Source: Actinobacillus sp. (GTDB lineage: Bacteria > Pseudomonadota > Gammaproteobacteria > Enterobacterales > Pasteurellaceae). From it: a stretch of DNA of 64,000 bases. The stretch is from positions 1 through 64,000 of the forward strand of contig JAHHRA010000002.1 in NCBI GenBank assembly GCA_020026055.1. Direction: 5' to 3'. Position numbers and translations under genes: made by a program. Under the pieces are notes generated by a model that ran no database searches, had not been told where the DNA came from, and was given only the letters and a program-made list of their open reading frames with translations. Positions 63,847-64,000 of the stretch are shown piece after piece. Every line of letters begins with the position of its first letter. Within the stretch, counting starts at the first letter, position 1.

Positions 63847-64000
63847 CTATTTAAATTGATTAATATCGATCTTATCAAAATAGTGATAAAGATCTTCGTC
63901 ACTATCGTCTTTGTCAAGCCCTAACTCTGTCATCAGTTCTTCAATCCGATTTAAGCAGTCGTCAACAAATTTCTTATCTGCACTAGCTAATTTTTTCCCA
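63847..64000 (-). CDS. yihI: Probable YihI (Der GTPase-activating protein), C-terminal end
   Basis: Open frame entering from the right edge and stopping at TAG (63847-63849). The visible 50 residues include FVDDCLNRIEELMTELGL followed by an acidic stretch DKDDSDED and end in DINQFK, the pattern of the YihI C-terminus. YihI stimulates GTP hydrolysis by Der during 50S assembly. The N-terminus is outside the window, so the call is moderate. Confidence 0.6.
   Translation of the reverse strand, partial: GKKLASADKKFVDDCLNRIEELMTELGLDKDDSDEDLYHYFDKIDINQFK

Noticed and set aside
1..64000. CRISPR array, rRNA operon, insertion sequence or prophage
   Set aside because: No regularly spaced direct repeats, rRNA signatures, transposase or integrase genes or phage structural genes were found. 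The dispersed palindromes are irregularly spaced and lack spacers.

Overview
The window looks like a chromosomal segment of a member of the Pasteurellaceae close to Haemophilus: AT-rich DNA, single-copy housekeeping genes in the order known from Haemophilus influenzae (dnaQ/rnhA, cmk-rpsA-ihfB-lapA-lapB, plsX-fabH-fabD-fabG, ptsHI-crr, parE/parC), an OpsX-type LOS heptosyltransferase, and a 747-residue ParC whose residue numbering matches that of H. influenzae. The species cannot be fixed from the sequence alone.

Layout. 0-5 kb: two tRNA-Asp genes, dnaQ and rnhA, the wreck of an AAA+ ATPase / subtilisin-like protease pair, then darP and pmbA. 5-13 kb: hpt, a MscS-type channel, opsX, the Tat export operon, a queuosine-precursor transporter (yhhQ) behind a preQ1-I riboswitch candidate, and two LOS glycosyltransferases. 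13-19 kb: rho and the fatty-acid/phospholipid cluster yceD-rpmF-plsX-fabH-fabD-fabG. 19-25 kb: complete oppABCDF. 25-32 kb: an EamA transporter, a secreted C69 dipeptidase, orn, rsgA and the PTS genes ptsH-ptsI-crr. 32-42 kb: prlC, yjjG, an NAD-binding protein, a VirK/YbjX-like gene, cmk, rpsA, ihfB, lapA, lapB and yciH, with no pyrF between lapB and yciH. 42-49.5 kb: arginine deiminase cluster arcB-arcC-arcA-arcD-yfcC plus an AsnC/Lrp regulator; arcD carries a frameshift. 49.6-64 kb: a pitrilysin-type protease, a Nif3-family gene, and parE/parC split by a three-gene island (C5 DNA methyltransferase, HinP1I-like restriction enzyme, membrane-anchored KAP/YobI-type NTPase), then gor, a DUF2489 gene and the end of yihI.

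How it fits together. Most of the window is ordinary core genome: peptide uptake (Opp) is matched by cytoplasmic and periplasmic peptidases (PrlC, pitrilysin, C69), and the arc genes would give ATP and ammonia from arginine. The accessory signals are few but clear. The restriction island between parE and parC is the best candidate for a defence locus, and the parC and parE segments next to it are much GC-richer than their distal parts, as if they had been imported. A family of about 40-45 bp imperfect palindromes, with core GGAAAA-N-TTTTCC and arms CACGCC/GGCGTG, occurs at about 17 places, nearly all at gene ends; I know of no name for it. No rRNA, CRISPR array, transposase or prophage gene was seen.
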